Shown here: positions 7,593 to 17,302 of the stretch, piece by piece
Numbering within the stretch: the stretch's first letter is position 1
Layout: every line of letters starts with the position of its first letter
From: JACPUW01 sp049115495
Lineage (GTDB): Bacteria; Bacteroidota; Bacteroidia; CAILMK01; JACPUW01
Length of the DNA stretch: 64,000 nt
Reading direction: 5' to 3'
Assembly: GCA_049115495.1 (NCBI GenBank)
Contig: JAGDZV010000013.1
Coordinates: 62,001-126,000, forward strand
Translations under genes and position numbers: made by a program
The notes under the pieces: model-generated
What the model saw: only the letters and a program-made list of their open reading frames with translations
Database searches by the model: none
Told to the model about the DNA's origin: nothing

Positions 7593-9500
7593 ATGGCCAA
7601 ACAACCTGATTTTGAGCGTGAGAGTATAATGGGTCGCCTTTTGGAGTTTGTGGCTCCACACCCACCTTTTACTTTTTTAAATTATGATCAGCAAAACAAG
7701 CTTTTGCAACATTCTAGCCTTAGATATTTTGATGAAGGTGAATCTGTTTTTGAAGAAGGGAACCCACCAAGCGATAATGTTTACATGATTAGAAAAGGTG
7801 GCATTAAGATCAGTGATAGAGACAATGGACTTGTGGACCATTGTGCCGAAGGCGAGCTTTTTGGTGCGCGCTCATTAATGGAAGCCGAAACTTACCAAGC
7901 CAGTGCCATTGCTTCTCCTGATGCTTTGGTCATTCAAATTCCTGCCCAAAATATTAGGAATATGTTGGCCACCGAACCCAAGCTCATTGAATATTTCTTT
8001 GGCGACTTTAGCTCAGGACCTGCGTTGCGCAAAAGGCAATTATCACAGATAAAAAGTCAACATAAATCCCTAAAAACTCAAAAGGCTAATTACACTGGAA
8101 ACATAACAATAAGCGCTAATAGGAAGCCCATTACTTGCCTAGAAAATCTTAGTATAAAACAAGCAGCACAACTAATGAGCGAACAAAGAGTTGGCTCAAT
8201 AATTATAACAAGCAAAGCTGAATATCCAGTAGGAATTGTAACAGATACCGATTTTAGAACTAAGGTAGCTACCGGAAATTTCAGCCTTGATGCTCCGATT
8301 AGTGCCATAATGAACTCACCCGTAAAAACCACACAAAACAATTTAAGTGTAGATGAATATGCCCTTGAAATGCTGCAGGCGGGTGTTCACCACCTTTGCA
8401 TTACCAAAAGTGGAACTACGCAAAGTGAAGTTATTGGCGTAATTACAGACCACGATGTATTGGTGAGTCGCGGTGGTAGCCCATCAATTCTTTTAAAGGC
8501 TTTAAAAAAGCAACGCGATAGAGATGAAGTTAAAAAGATCGTTTCAAAAGTTAACGACTATTTAAAAGCACTTGTTGAGGCCGATGAACCCGTTACAAAA
8601 ACTGCAAGGTTGGCCAATGCTTTTAATAAACAACTACTAAACCATGCCATTATAAAAAGCTCTGTTAAACAGAGTATTGATCTTAAATCATTAAATTTTT
8701 GCTGGCTAGCCCTGGGCAGCGTGGCTAGAGGGGAGCAAATCATTAGAACCGACTTTGACTCAGCCATAGTTTTTGAAGGCAATGAAACTCATAAAAACGC
8801 TTTAAAAAAACTAGCAAATGGTGTTTTTGAAGAACTGGTTTATTATGGATATGAAAGCGACAAAGCAGGGATACAAGCCAATAACCCGGAATGGATTAAT
8901 ACTAAAAATGAGTGGAAAGCCAAATTCAATTCTTGGATAAAAGAACCTACTCAAGATGCTTTGTTACATTCTACTATTTTCTTTGATTTAATGCCTTTTT
9001 ATGGCGAAGAAAAATTGAGCATTGAGCTACAAGAACACATTTACAAGAGCTTTAAAGGACATAAAGGGTTTACTGGTTTTTTAGCAGGAAATGCTCTACA
9101 AAACCCGCCACCGTTGGGTTTCTTTGGTAATTTGGTATTAGAAAAAAGTGGCGAACACAAAAACTCATTTGACCTTAAAGCTAGAGCTATGATGCCTTTA
9201 GCTGATGCTGCACGACTACTTGCATTGGAACATAACCTATTATACCCAAGCAACACGATAGAGCGCTTTGAAAGGCTTTGTAAACTAAATGATGTGTTTA
9301 GTGAGCGATATGAAGACTGTGCCACAGCATACGAGATTTTCTTGAAAACACGAGCCACGCACGGCTTTGAAAATAATAACGACGGCCGTTATTTAAACCT
9401 TAACAACCTAAGCTCATTAGAAAAACAATTGCTTAAAAATGCTTTTAGACCAATAGCGGAAATTCAAAATCAAATAAAGCCTGCAAATGGGTTGGTTTAG
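7593..9500 (+). CDS. cNMP-binding, CBS-pair, DUF294 nucleotidyltransferase-like protein
   Basis: This is a cytoplasmic signalling protein of about 635 residues. A cyclic-nucleotide-binding-type domain (about 30-135, YFDEGESVFEEGNPPSDN, then GELFGARSL) is followed by two CBS motifs (about 180-310, each ending GIVTDTD or GVITDHD). Next comes a DUF294 nucleotidyltransferase core near residue 373 with LGSVARGEQ and TDFDSAIVF, the GSx...DxD pattern of GlnD-like enzymes, and then the helical DUF294 C-terminal domain. Start 7593 is chosen because of the promoter box; the frame is open to an ATG at 7518 inside repeat DNA. It overlaps the next gene by 14 bases. From memory, DUF294 plus an exonuclease travel with actP-type symporters and acs in other phyla as well, so a role in acetate control is inferred. 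The modified target is unknown. Confidence 0.85.
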   Translation: MAKQPDFERESIMGRLLEFVAPHPPFTFLNYDQQNKLLQHSSLRYFDEGESVFEEGNPPSDNVYMIRKGGIKISDRDNGLVDHCAEGELFGARSLMEAETYQASAIASPDALVIQIPAQNIRNMLATEPKLIEYFFGDFSSGPALRKRQLSQIKSQHKSLKTQKANYTGNITISANRKPITCLENLSIKQAAQLMSEQRVGSIIITSKAEYPVGIVTDTDFRTKVATGNFSLDAPISAIMNSPVKTTQNNLSVDEYALEMLQAGVHHLCITKSGTTQSEVIGVITDHDVLVSRGGSPSILLKALKKQRDRDEVKKIVSKVNDYLKALVEADEPVTKTARLANAFNKQLLNHAIIKSSVKQSIDLKSLNFCWLALGSVARGEQIIRTDFDSAIVFEGNETHKNALKKLANGVFEELVYYGYESDKAGIQANNPEWINTKNEWKAKFNSWIKEPTQDALLHSTIFFDLMPFYGEEKLSIELQEHIYKSFKGHKGFTGFLAGNALQNPPPLGFFGNLVLEKSGEHKNSFDLKARAMMPLADAARLLALEHNLLYPSNTIERFERLCKLNDVFSERYEDCATAYEIFLKTRATHGFENNNDGRYLNLNNLSSLEKQLLKNAFRPIAEIQNQIKPANGLV

Positions 9501-10122
9501 AAAAAAGCCAAGGGTACCAGCCAATGCTCCTAGTTGGCTTATTGAACACTTTGAGATAAACCGCACCAAGGGAACTGACTTTGTGGTATTCGATTTTGAA
9601 ACCACCGGCTTAAACCCAGAAAAGGATGATATACTTTCATTTGCCTTTTTAAAGGTTACTAATTATTCAATAGCTTACTATAATAGTTTTGAAGGCTACT
9701 TGAATGTTGCTAAAGAGATTAATTCTGCTGAAATTCATCAGTTAATTCAAGAGGATATTAATGAAGGCTTGAATGAAGAAGTGTTTGTACAAAATGTATT
9801 AGAATTTATTGGCAATAGCATTTTGGTAGGGCACCATGTTGACTTTGATATAGCTTGTCTAAACCAGCTAATCTTAAAACACCATGGTGTCAAAATTCAA
9901 AATAAAACCCTTGATACCGCTAAACTTGCTGCGCGATTAGAAAATCCATTAATGAGCAGCTACGGTGGGCAAAAGGCTTTTAAAGGCCTTGATGCCTTGT
10001 GTAATGAATATCATATTTCTCCTGAAGCAAGGCATAGTGCATCAGGTGATACCTTAACAACAGCAATGCTTTTGCTGAAGCTTTTGAAAAAGGCCAAGAA
10101 ACGGGGCATTAAATTGGTTTGA
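9487..10122 (+). CDS. DnaQ-like DEDDh 3'-5' exonuclease
   Basis: This protein of 211 residues has the exonuclease fold of the DNA polymerase III epsilon family. The motifs are FDFETTGL (Exo I, with metal Asp and Glu), LVGHHVDFDIACL (Exo II) and HSASGDTLTTA (Exo III, DEDDh type with His and Asp). Residues 1-30 are a short basic lead (WFRKKPR). Its ATG lies inside the end of the DUF294 gene (14-base overlap), so the two are one unit and are probably translationally coupled. This is too short and lacks the extra domains to be the replicative epsilon subunit; a stand-alone nuclease on RNA, oligonucleotides or nucleotide signals is more likely. It converges on acs, with an acs terminator and a repeat between them. 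Confidence 0.85.
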   Translation: MGWFRKKPRVPANAPSWLIEHFEINRTKGTDFVVFDFETTGLNPEKDDILSFAFLKVTNYSIAYYNSFEGYLNVAKEINSAEIHQLIQEDINEGLNEEVFVQNVLEFIGNSILVGHHVDFDIACLNQLILKHHGVKIQNKTLDTAKLAARLENPLMSSYGGQKAFKGLDALCNEYHISPEARHSASGDTLTTAMLLLKLLKKAKKRGIKLV

Positions 10123-10130
10123 ATTTTTTA

Positions 10131-10183
10131 GCGCTCGAGCGGATATTCTTGAAACCTTTTGAAGCTGAAGCTTCAAAAGTGCA
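10131..10183. repeat. Dispersed two-palindrome element, copy 2
   Basis: GCGCT-C-GAGCG at 10131-10141 and TTTTGAAGCT-GA-AGCTTCAAAA at 10157-10178 are separated by exactly the same distance as in the copy at 7213-7265. The element begins eight bases after the exonuclease stop and precedes the acs terminator hairpin. It could act as a 3' stabilising structure for the plus-strand transcript. Confidence 0.75.
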
Positions 10184-10202
10184 ACAGATCAAAATAAAAA
10201 AA

Positions 10203-10229
10203 GCCCTTGAGAATAATGCTCTCAAGGGC
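10203..10229 (-). terminator. Intrinsic terminator of acs
   Basis: A perfect 10-bp stem (GCCCTTGAGA / TCTCAAGGGC) with a 7-base loop is followed on the minus strand by a run of seven T and further T-rich sequence. It lies 35 bases past the acs stop. The plus-strand side has only a short A/T stretch, so it mainly serves acs. Confidence 0.85.
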
Positions 10230-10264
10230 GTAAATAAAACAATACTTTATACTTTTTATTTAAA

Positions 10265-12175
10265 CTATGCTGTTTCGGATACCAACGATCCGCTAACTAT
10301 TTCATCAACAATTTTTGGATCTAGCAAGGTTGAAGTATCACCTAATTTATCAGGCTCACCTTCAGCTACTTTTCTGAGAATACGTCTCATTATTTTTCCT
10401 GAACGCGTTTTTGGTAAGCCGCTCACAAATTGGATTAACTCTGGCTTGGCAATTTTTCCAATTTCTTCAACCACCGTTTCTACAATTTCTGCTCTGGCCT
10501 CAGGAACATCTTCTGGCATGGTTTCGCAAACCACGTAAGCATATATTGATTGCCCCTTGATCTCATGAGGGTAACCCACAACTGCACTCTCAACAACTAA
10601 TGGATTTGAGTTTATAGCCTGCTCAATTTCGGCAGTACCAAAACGGTGTCCACTTACATTAATCACATCGTCAACCCTTCCAATAATCCTATACATGCCT
10701 TGATCATCTCGCTTGGCACCATCGCCAGTAAAATAATAACCTTTATAGTGGGAGAAATAAGTATTACGGCATCTTTCATGGTCTCCATAAGTTGTTCTTA
10801 GCATACTTGGCCAAGGATGTTTTATGGCTAAATAGCCTTCTACATTATTTTCTTCAATTTCGTTACCCTCTTGATTGAGTAATACGGGCTGAATACCGGG
10901 TAATGGATAGCCGGCATGTGCTGGTTTTTGAGGACTATGGCTTCCTAAACCCGAAATCATAATACCACCGGTTTCGGTTTGCCACCAAGTATCTACAATG
11001 GGAGCTTTTAGTTTACCTACATGTAGATGGTACCATTTCCAAGCTTCTTCATTAATTGGCTCGCCTACACTACCTAATACTTTAATTGAGTCTAAAGAAT
11101 AAGAAAGCACATGATCATCTCCATAAGCCATTAGGGCTCTTATGGCGGTTGGAGCCGTATAAAATTGATTAACACCGTGCTTATCACAAATCTGCCAAAA
11201 TCTACCAGCATCAGGGTAAGTTGGTACACCTTCAAACATCATGGTGGTAGCACCCGAAAGAAGCGGACCATAAGTAATATATGTATGTCCTGTTATCCAA
11301 CCTATATCGGCAGTACACCAGTATACATCACTTTCATCAGGCTGAAATACATTTTGAAATGAATAAGCTGCATACACCATATATCCTCCGCAAGTATGTA
11401 CTACTCCTTTTGGTTTGCCTGTAGAACCAGAAGTGTAAAGTATAAATAACATATCCTCAGAATCCATCGGCTCTGCAGGGCAACTTTTTGGCATGTCTTT
11501 CATGGCATCGTGCCACCAAACATCTCTCCCCTCTTGCATATTGGGCAACCAACCCAAGCAATCATAAACTATAACTTTCTCTACGGTTTCGCACGTATGC
11601 AATGCTTCATCAACTACTCGTTTTAAGGGTACCTGTTTAGCGCCACGATTTAAACCGTCGGCAGTTATTATCATTTTGGCCTTTGCATCATTTACTCTAT
11701 CAGCAATAGCGTGTGCAGAAAAACCCGCAAAAACCACAGAATGCACCGCACCAATTCTTGCACATGCTAAAACAGAAATCATGAGCTCAGGAATCATAGG
11801 CATATAAATAACTACCCTATCACCCTTTTTAATACCTTGTGCTTTTAGCGCATTGGCCGTAATACTTACTTGCTCTAAGAGTTCTCTATAAGTATATCTA
11901 ACAAAACGCTCTTTTGGATCATTTGGCTCCCATATTAAAGCCAACTTGTTGCCTCTTTTTTCAATATGTCGGTCAAGGCAGTTCTCGGTAATATTTACCT
12001 TCCCGTTTAAAAACCACTTAATATCTGGTCCTTCAAAATTCCACTCACAAACCTTATCATATTGTTTTTGCCAAGTGAACTTTTGAGCTACATTATCCCA
12101 AAAAGTATCAGGATCATTTACACTTAAAGCATACTGCGCTTTGTACTCTTCAAAAGATTTGATCTTTAAATCCAT
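10265..12175 (-). CDS. acs: Acetyl-CoA synthetase
   Basis: This AMP-forming enzyme converts acetate, ATP and CoA to acetyl-CoA. At 636 residues it has the standard length. Motifs in order are: YTYRELL; the P-loop YTSGSTGKPKGV; TADIGWITGHTY; the acetate-pocket VDTWWQTETGGI; YYFTGDGAKRD; GRVDDVINVSGHR; and the C-terminal PKTRSGKIMRR near residue 595, whose lysine is the site of regulatory acetylation in the family. It is the last of the minus-strand acetate series, 158 bases after prpE. That gap has three TTTTGAT repeats on the plus strand (12195, 12209, 12222), spaced 13-14 bases apart, which could be a control region or secondary promoter. A terminator follows at 10203-10229. Confidence 0.95.
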   Translation of the reverse strand: MDLKIKSFEEYKAQYALSVNDPDTFWDNVAQKFTWQKQYDKVCEWNFEGPDIKWFLNGKVNITENCLDRHIEKRGNKLALIWEPNDPKERFVRYTYRELLEQVSITANALKAQGIKKGDRVVIYMPMIPELMISVLACARIGAVHSVVFAGFSAHAIADRVNDAKAKMIITADGLNRGAKQVPLKRVVDEALHTCETVEKVIVYDCLGWLPNMQEGRDVWWHDAMKDMPKSCPAEPMDSEDMLFILYTSGSTGKPKGVVHTCGGYMVYAAYSFQNVFQPDESDVYWCTADIGWITGHTYITYGPLLSGATTMMFEGVPTYPDAGRFWQICDKHGVNQFYTAPTAIRALMAYGDDHVLSYSLDSIKVLGSVGEPINEEAWKWYHLHVGKLKAPIVDTWWQTETGGIMISGLGSHSPQKPAHAGYPLPGIQPVLLNQEGNEIEENNVEGYLAIKHPWPSMLRTTYGDHERCRNTYFSHYKGYYFTGDGAKRDDQGMYRIIGRVDDVINVSGHRFGTAEIEQAINSNPLVVESAVVGYPHEIKGQSIYAYVVCETMPEDVPEARAEIVETVVEEIGKIAKPELIQFVSGLPKTRSGKIMRRILRKVAEGEPDKLGDTSTLLDPKIVDEIVSGSLVSETA

Positions 12176-12333
12176 AATTCTAATATTTTATTCCTTTTGA
12201 TTGTCAATTTTTGATTCTTGTTTTTGATATTGACCCATTCTGAACCCTTGCCCTTAGCAAGAAAGGAGCTTCTCTCTATTTAGTATAAATGAGAGATAAA
12301 AAAGGCCGAAACAATGTATGTTAATATTTTAGA

Positions 12334-14244
12334 TTAAACTTCAACAGTTTCATAAGCCCCAATTTTCTGTGATTTAAATAGTTTTTCAATTTCATCTACA
12401 ATAGTTGGATCGTCAATTGTTGAAGGGAAATTGAAAGGCTTATCATCGGCCAAAGCCCTCATGGTTTTTCTTAGAATTTTACCTGATCTTGTTTTCGGTA
12501 ATCTTTGAGCTACTAGAACATGTTTAAGGCTTGCCACTGCGCCAATTTGCGCCCTTACATCAGCAATTAGCTCGGCTTCAAGTGTGTGCTTTGAAGTAGA
12601 AACACCTTCTTTCATTACAACTACGCCCAAAGGTTGCTGACCTTTAAGTGGGCAGTCAATACCAATTACAGCACACTCAGCCACAGCACTGTGCGCCGCT
12701 ACCACTTCTTCCATTTCGGCGGTTGATAACCTGTGACCTGCTACGTTTATTATATCATCAACTCTACCGGTAATAAAGAAATAGCCGTCATGGTCAATAA
12801 AACCACCATCGCCTGTAAAATAATAACCCTGAAACCTGCTCATATAGCCCGCTTCAAAACGCTCATCATCATTGTAAAGTGTCGGTAAACACCCTGGAGG
12901 TAAAGGCAACTTAGCCACTACGTAGCCTTCTTCGCCTGGAGCGCATGGTGTGCCATCTTCTGCTAACACCTGTAAATCATAACCACAAACAGGTTTTGTG
13001 GCAGAACCCGGTTTTACATTTAGCAACTCTACCCCTGCCATATTTGCTAACATGGGCCAGCCACTTTCGGTTTGCCACCAATGATCAATTACGGGTATGT
13101 GCAACATATCTTCGAGCCAATTTAATGTGGTTACATCGCACCTTTCGCCTGCCAAAAACTGGTATTTTAAGCTATTTAAATCATGATTGCCAATGTGTCT
13201 GCCTTCTGGGTCTTCTTTTTTAATTGCTCTAATTGCCGTAGGGGCAGTAAACATAACTTTAACCTTATGGTCTTGAATTACTCGCCAAAAAGTAGAAGCA
13301 TCAGGCGTTTTTATAGGCTTACCTTCAAACAACACAGTTGCGCAACCTTGAATTAACGGTGCGTAAACTATATACGAATGGCCTACAACCCAACCTACAT
13401 CACTGGCAGCCCAAAAAGTTTCTCCGGCTTTGCAGTTATAAATATGGTCCATGCTAAATTTTAAGGCAACCGCATGACCCCCATTATCTCTAATAATACC
13501 CTTTGGTTTACCTGTGGTACCCGAAGTGTATAAAATGTACAAAGGGTCAGTTGACTTAACAGGAACATAAGTTGCAGGACGCGCATTTGTTATAAGTTGA
13601 GTATAATCAACATCTCTTGAATGCTTAGTGTACTCCACCTTATCTCCCCTATTATATATTACTACTTTTTGGGGTTTAAACTTGCTCTCGGCAATTCCTT
13701 TATCTATAATCGGTTTATACTCAATTGTTCTATTTACCTCAATTCCATAATTAGTAGTAATTACAACTTTAGGCTTGGCATCATCAATTCTTAAAGCGAG
13801 CTCATGGGCTGCAAATCCACCAAAAACTACTGAGTGTACCGCGCCAATACGCGCGCAGGCCAACATGCTAAAAACAGCCTGAGGAATCATTGGCAAATAA
13901 ATCAACACCCTATCACCTTTTGTTACACCCAGCTTTTTTAATCCTCCGGCAAGCTTTTCCACTTCTTCGAGCAGCTGATAATATGTATATTTTTTAACTG
14001 TATTGGTTACAGGACTCTCATAAATTAATGCCGTTTCAAAACCCCTTCCAGCTTCAATATGGGCATCAATTGCTAGGTAAGATGTGTTTAATTGTCCATC
14101 GGCAAACCATCGGTAGTGGCCTTTCTCATCTTGATTTACAATTTGAGTTGGTGCTTGAAACCATTTAATATTGGCGGCTTGTTTACTCCAAAACTCATTA
14201 GGGTTTTGTATGCTTTCGTTATAAAGTGAGTGATAAGATGTCAT
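12334..14244 (-). CDS. prpE: Propionyl-CoA synthetase-like acyl-CoA synthetase
   Basis: This is an AMP-forming acyl-CoA synthetase of 636 residues, about equal in length to Acs but of the PrpE/ACSS3 branch. The pocket region reads VIDHWWQTESGWP where acetate enzymes read VDTWWQTETGG, and it has DVGWVVGHSYIVYAPL and ERCDVTTLNWLE as in PrpE. The P-loop YTSGTTGKPKGI, the hinge GRVDDIINVAGHR and the PKTRSGKILRK acylation-site lysine are all present, so it should be active. It lies 22 bases after the receiver gene and upstream of acs. Propionate as substrate is an inference from the branch; a broader short-chain activity is possible. With acs it gives the operon both two- and three-carbon acid activation. 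Confidence 0.85.
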   Translation of the reverse strand: MTSYHSLYNESIQNPNEFWSKQAANIKWFQAPTQIVNQDEKGHYRWFADGQLNTSYLAIDAHIEAGRGFETALIYESPVTNTVKKYTYYQLLEEVEKLAGGLKKLGVTKGDRVLIYLPMIPQAVFSMLACARIGAVHSVVFGGFAAHELALRIDDAKPKVVITTNYGIEVNRTIEYKPIIDKGIAESKFKPQKVVIYNRGDKVEYTKHSRDVDYTQLITNARPATYVPVKSTDPLYILYTSGTTGKPKGIIRDNGGHAVALKFSMDHIYNCKAGETFWAASDVGWVVGHSYIVYAPLIQGCATVLFEGKPIKTPDASTFWRVIQDHKVKVMFTAPTAIRAIKKEDPEGRHIGNHDLNSLKYQFLAGERCDVTTLNWLEDMLHIPVIDHWWQTESGWPMLANMAGVELLNVKPGSATKPVCGYDLQVLAEDGTPCAPGEEGYVVAKLPLPPGCLPTLYNDDERFEAGYMSRFQGYYFTGDGGFIDHDGYFFITGRVDDIINVAGHRLSTAEMEEVVAAHSAVAECAVIGIDCPLKGQQPLGVVVMKEGVSTSKHTLEAELIADVRAQIGAVASLKHVLVAQRLPKTRSGKILRKTMRALADDKPFNFPSTIDDPTIVDEIEKLFKSQKIGAYETVEV

Positions 14245-14265
14245 AGCGTTTTGTTTTATTGCATG

Positions 14266-14631
14266 TTATTCTAAAAGTCTGTTAATTTCCTTTATTAGGT
14301 TTCTTGTTGAAAATGGCTTTGTTAAATACAAGTCGGCACCCAATTCATAGCCTTTTTCAATATCGCTCGTTTTACTTTTGGCCGATAGAAAAACCACCTT
14401 AGTATTTACTAGACTGGGCTTTTGCTTAACCTGACGACAAATTTCATAACCATCAACATCAGGCATCATAATATCTAATAGAATTAGATCTGGCATTTCT
14501 TTTTCCAATAGATCAAGTGCCTCAGTTCCATTGCGGGCAATAAACACATTGAATTTGTTCTTTCTTAATAGAAATTCCAAACTCATTACAATGTTTGGCT
14601 CATCATCTACGATTAGTACTTTCTTAAACAT
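14266..14631 (-). CDS. Single-domain CheY-like response regulator
   Basis: This is a stand-alone receiver of 121-124 residues with no output domain. Numbering from the ATG at 14631 (MFKKVLIVDD), the acidic pair is Asp9/Asp10, the phosphoacceptor is Asp53 (LILLDIMMPD), the switch Ser is 83 (FLSAKS) and the conserved lysine is 105 (LTKPFS). An in-frame GTG at 14640 would overlap the kinase gene. The gene follows the SLC5-kinase by only one base, so it is its obvious partner. In proteobacterial CrbSR systems the partner regulator has an HTH output; here none exists, so the signal must pass to another protein or act by protein contact. Confidence 0.88.
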   Translation of the reverse strand: MFKKVLIVDDEPNIVMSLEFLLRKNKFNVFIARNGTEALDLLEKEMPDLILLDIMMPDVDGYEICRQVKQKPSLVNTKVVFLSAKSKTSDIEKGYELGADLYLTKPFSTRNLIKEINRLLE

Positions 14632-14632
14632 G

Positions 14633-17302
14633 TCACTCACTTTTAATATAACGTGGCAATGAAAAGGAAAATCTTACATTATCGTTGAGCATTTCTACAC
14701 TTATTTTGCCTTTGTGCATCTCAATTATGTTTTTACAAATGGCTAAACCAAGACCATGACCTTGTGGCTTTCTCTTAGTTTGATTTTTTATTTGATAAAA
14801 CTTATCGAATATATTTTTGAGATCTTCTTGCGCTATACCCGGACCATTATTACTAATATTTACCTTCACCGAATCATCTTTGTTATATGCGGTTATTGAT
14901 ATCTTTCCGTTTTTCTGATCGCAATATTTTATAGCATTTGATATTAAGTTATTTAGCACTTGTCTAATACGCTCAACATCTGCATAAACTGAAGCTAAGG
15001 CACTGTTAATCTCTACACTAAGCACTATATTTTTTTCTCCTATTAGCGGCTTTAAGGCCATAGCTTCTTCATTAACTAATGATTTTAAATCCAATTCATT
15101 CTTCTCTAGAAGTTGACTTCCACTCTCAAATTTTTCAAGATCAAGCACATTGCCAATTAACTTGGTCATGCGTTCTGATTCATTTATAATTTGAGAAATA
15201 AATTCTTCCTTTTCGTGGGCTTCCATATCAGGCATATCCTGCACTATTTCGGCCATTGCCCTAATTGATGTGATTGGTGTTCGTAGCTCATGCGTTACCG
15301 TGTATAAAAACTCATTTTTTAGGTCGCTATATTCTTGGAGCTTTTCATTGGCGGCCTTCAAACTTTTGGTAGCTTTTTCAAGTTGTCTCGATTTGCTTCG
15401 CAGTTCTTTATTGAGTGCAATTACTTCTTGAGACTCTTGTAACATATCAAGCACATCAGAAATTCTTATTTCTTCTTCTTGAACTACTCTCGAAATCATT
15501 ATTCTAGCACTTGCAGGACCTATTATTCCAGTTAAAACCCGCTCGGCATAAGACACTAGCTTTGAATCGGCTTCCGAATCATTCTCAAAGCTTATTCCGT
15601 TTCTTTTTGCGTATCGTTCTAGGGCCCTTTCGGTTCTCTCATTACCTAAGAACTGAGCTAATAATGATTTAATATCAAGAAAAAATGCCTTACCTCGCCA
15701 AGCCACTGAACTATCAAAAGACTCTGAATAATTATAAATATCTACAAATAGCTCTGCTTGATTAAGCTCCTTGGCATTTTGCTTATGGGCAAAACTTTGC
15801 CAAGTAAATACACCAAAGTTTGACCCTAAGCTCAATAAAATAGCACTTGATAGATGACTTAAACCTATTTGCTTACTTATGTATTCTGAAGTGCTTTCAG
15901 CCAGATCAACTGGCGCACTACCAATTACAATTTCAAGGTGTCCTAATAAATTTGGTAATACCAACATTATAAACCAAATGCTTAGACCTACAACAATTGA
16001 TCGAGATGCCGCTTTTTGATTTGGTTTTTTCCAAAAGAGCCCACCAAAAAAAGCGGGTGCTAACTGAGCTACACCTGCAAAAGAAACGAGCCCAATGCTT
16101 ACTAATGATTCAATTCCCGTAAAAAACTTAAAATAAAGAAATGACAATGTAATTATAATAACAATGCTTATTCTTCTCCATAATAGCAAAGTACTTTGGT
16201 AGTTGGTCTTTTGCACCGCATCTTCTTTTCTTGAGCGCAATAGAAATGGTAAGAAAACATAATTGCTAAGCATTGTACTCAGCGCCGTTGTGGATACCAA
16301 GATCATACTAGTAGCAGCTGAAAAGCCACCTATATAAGCCAAAATTGTTACTAACTTAAACTGACCTATAAGAGGCAATGAAAGCACCAGAAAGTCAGGA
16401 TCTCCAGAGTTTTCTAATAAATATCCTGCCAACGCAATGGGAATAACAAAAATATTGATCACCAATAAATACACCGGAACAATTCGCATTGCGGTTAAAA
16501 TATGTTTCTCATCACTTGCTTCTACACTCGCTACTTGAAACTGCCTAGGTAGTAAGAAGAAAGCAAAAGCGCTAATAAGTGTTGTGAAAAACCAATCACT
16601 GTAATCCATTTCATCGCCAAAGCTGAAAATAGACAAATCAGAAAACGCAACGCCGGCCTTAGCATAAAGATTGGTAATACCACTATTTAATACATAAACT
16701 ACAACTACCCCCACAAAAACAAAGGCTACGAGTTTTATAATACTCTCAAAGGCAATTGCGTTTATTAACCCATTCTTTCTTTGATTGGCATCAACGTTTC
16801 TTGCGCCAAATAATACAGCAAATAGCACCAGAATAATAGCAATTATTAGGGACGAATTGAAATTACCTTCACCTTGAATTAGTGTGATGCTGTTAGAAAT
16901 AGCCTTTAACTGTAAAGAGATGTAAGGAATTATTGCTAGCAAGCAAGCAATGGCTACAATTGAACCCAAACCATTATGTTTTCCGTAGCGTAATGAGATA
17001 AAATCGGCAATTGATGATATTCTCATGGTTTTGGTAACCCTTACAATTTTCCTAAGCACTATCCACCAAAATGGCACTGTTAAAAGTGGCCCAATGTAAA
17101 TTGATAGAAAAGAGATTCCGTCTGTTGAGGCTTTTCCTACACTGCCATAAAATGTCCAGGCGGTGCAGTATACCATTAAACTTAGAGCATAAACCCATCC
17201 GTTGTTGGTAAGCCTATTTAGCCTGTTTTCTGAATAAAAAGCAATTAAGAATAAACCTAATAGGTATAAAACCGAAATGAGTAAAAGTCCTAATTCACTC
17301 AT
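14633..17302 (-). CDS. CrbS-like SLC5-STAC sensor histidine kinase
   Basis: This is an 889-residue hybrid of a transporter and a sensor kinase. Residues 1-500 are a sodium:solute-symporter (SLC5) module with about 13 membrane helices (for example WTFYGSVGKAS and ISSIADFISLRYGKHNGLG). About 540-620 resembles the STAC domain that links SLC5 parts to kinases, ending in a coiled coil. The HisKA box HELRTPITS (His near 671) and the HATPase motifs NLISNAIKY, NNGPGIA and GHGLGLAICK follow. The frame extends to a TTG at 17317; the ATG at 17302 is preferred. It overlaps the 73-residue upstream gene by eight bases and is followed by the receiver. Known relatives (CrbS, CbrA) sense or transport small acids or amino acids and control acs. 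Acetate sensing here is inferred from the operon. Confidence 0.9.
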   Translation of the reverse strand: MSELGLLLISVLYLLGLFLIAFYSENRLNRLTNNGWVYALSLMVYCTAWTFYGSVGKASTDGISFLSIYIGPLLTVPFWWIVLRKIVRVTKTMRISSIADFISLRYGKHNGLGSIVAIACLLAIIPYISLQLKAISNSITLIQGEGNFNSSLIIAIILVLFAVLFGARNVDANQRKNGLINAIAFESIIKLVAFVFVGVVVVYVLNSGITNLYAKAGVAFSDLSIFSFGDEMDYSDWFFTTLISAFAFFLLPRQFQVASVEASDEKHILTAMRIVPVYLLVINIFVIPIALAGYLLENSGDPDFLVLSLPLIGQFKLVTILAYIGGFSAATSMILVSTTALSTMLSNYVFLPFLLRSRKEDAVQKTNYQSTLLLWRRISIVIIITLSFLYFKFFTGIESLVSIGLVSFAGVAQLAPAFFGGLFWKKPNQKAASRSIVVGLSIWFIMLVLPNLLGHLEIVIGSAPVDLAESTSEYISKQIGLSHLSSAILLSLGSNFGVFTWQSFAHKQNAKELNQAELFVDIYNYSESFDSSVAWRGKAFFLDIKSLLAQFLGNERTERALERYAKRNGISFENDSEADSKLVSYAERVLTGIIGPASARIMISRVVQEEEIRISDVLDMLQESQEVIALNKELRSKSRQLEKATKSLKAANEKLQEYSDLKNEFLYTVTHELRTPITSIRAMAEIVQDMPDMEAHEKEEFISQIINESERMTKLIGNVLDLEKFESGSQLLEKNELDLKSLVNEEAMALKPLIGEKNIVLSVEINSALASVYADVERIRQVLNNLISNAIKYCDQKNGKISITAYNKDDSVKVNISNNGPGIAQEDLKNIFDKFYQIKNQTKRKPQGHGLGLAICKNIIEMHKGKISVEMLNDNVRFSFSLPRYIKSE

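Noticed and set aside
10119..10538. Plus-strand 139-codon frame after the exonuclease gene
   Set aside because: It crosses the dispersed repeat and the acs terminator and then runs antisense to the conserved acs C terminus.
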